The position numbers were made by a program, and so were the translations under genes. From NCBI GenBank assembly GCA_035705295.1, contig DASSWG010000114.1, positions 1 through 29,217 of the forward strand: a stretch of DNA of 29,217 nucleotides. Direction: 5' to 3'. This DNA is from DASSWG01 sp035705295. Lineage in GTDB: Bacteria; Bacteroidota; Bacteroidia; Flavobacteriales; Flavobacteriaceae. The stretch's first letter is position 1, and each line of letters opens with the position of its first letter. The notes under the pieces were generated by a model. The model was given only the letters and a program-made list of their open reading frames with translations, was not told where the DNA came from and did not search any database. Of this stretch, positions 29,017-29,217 are shown one piece after another.

Positions 29017-29217
29017 TCATTTCACATTGGCAAAATGGCTGGCCAAATCAATCAAGGAGTGGGAATACCCGTATTCATTGTCGTACCAAGCGATGAGTTT
29101 AAAAAAATTATCGTTCAACGCGATTCCGGCTTCCGCATCGAAATTGCATGTGTGCGGGGCCGAGACAAAATCTTGGGAAACCACTGCTTCTTCGGTGTAG
29201 GAAACGATGCCTTTGTA
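29017..29217 (-). CDS. gapA: Glyceraldehyde-3-phosphate dehydrogenase, C-terminal fragment cut by the right edge
   Basis: Oxidises glyceraldehyde-3-phosphate in glycolysis. Only the last 66 codons and the TGA stop (29017-29019) are inside the window. They show KGIVSYTEEAVVSQDF, FDAEAGIALNDNFFKLIAWYDNE and YGYSHSLIDLASHF, the standard C-terminal end of the catalytic domain, with the conserved WYDNE segment. The usual serine-rich stretch before FDA reads APHTCNFDA. The gene lies upstream of cyoE on the same strand, separated by about 80 bases that contain the cyoE promoter. Whether the enzyme prefers NAD or NADP cannot be told from this part. Confidence 0.93.
   Translation of the reverse strand, partial: YKGIVSYTEEAVVSQDFVSAPHTCNFDAEAGIALNDNFFKLIAWYDNEYGYSHSLIDLASHFANVK

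Overview
The window reads as a chromosomal segment of a member of the Flavobacteriaceae (phylum Bacteroidota). The evidence is the gene set (a BamA/TamA-family barrel protein with a lipoprotein signal, an AccD without its zinc-ribbon cysteines, a RibBA with a degraded RibA half, type II NADP-isocitrate dehydrogenase, a caa3-type oxidase cluster with two subunit III genes), the lack of clear Shine-Dalgarno sequences, and repeated TAnnTTTG promoter boxes. Coding density is very high. No transposase, phage gene, CRISPR array or rRNA was seen. The genus cannot be told from this window.

Layout. 1-2443: a Fur-family regulator (cut by the left edge) downstream of a Zn/Cd/Pb-type P1B ATPase on the minus strand, with operator-like dyads upstream of the ATPase. 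2510-3509: tRNA-Arg(ACG) with its own promoter and a hairpin, then a TrmH-family RNA methyltransferase. 3536-9409 (plus): BamA/TamA-family lipoprotein, class II fructose-bisphosphate aldolase, AccD, and a DegT-family aminotransferase. 9411-15572 (minus): dgkA, ftsK, a LolA-like protein, an LptF/LptG permease and ribBA, a tightly packed cell-envelope/division/riboflavin run. 15648-16982 (minus): peroxiredoxin, thioredoxin and a small protein. 17207-22206 (plus): hutI, hutG, an MBL-fold lipoprotein, an orphan 99-residue protein, dps and an MscS channel. 22309-23532 (minus): icd. 23645-28933 (minus): oxidase assembly and structural genes (cyoE, two subunit III genes, subunit IV, then a cysteine-free SCO-like protein, SCO1, DUF420/CtaM-like, and a small CxxC membrane protein). 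29017-29217: the C-terminus of a glyceraldehyde-3-phosphate dehydrogenase.

How the genes fit together. The right third serves terminal oxidase biogenesis: CyoE makes heme O, SCO1 and the DUF420 protein are the kind of factors that mature the CuA centre and assemble the oxidase, and subunits III and IV are structural. Subunits I and II are not in the window. The middle holds stress functions (peroxiredoxin/thioredoxin, Dps, MscS) and half of a histidine-degradation pathway.

No clearly new multi-gene system was found. The observations most worth following are: the SCO paralogue without metal-binding cysteines and with a palindrome over its predicted transcription start; 11-bp-phased TTAAAC repeats at the same distance upstream of dps and an orphan gene; a nested-palindrome element built from ATCTGCG/CGCAGAT units; and the degraded catalytic sites in RibBA and AccD.
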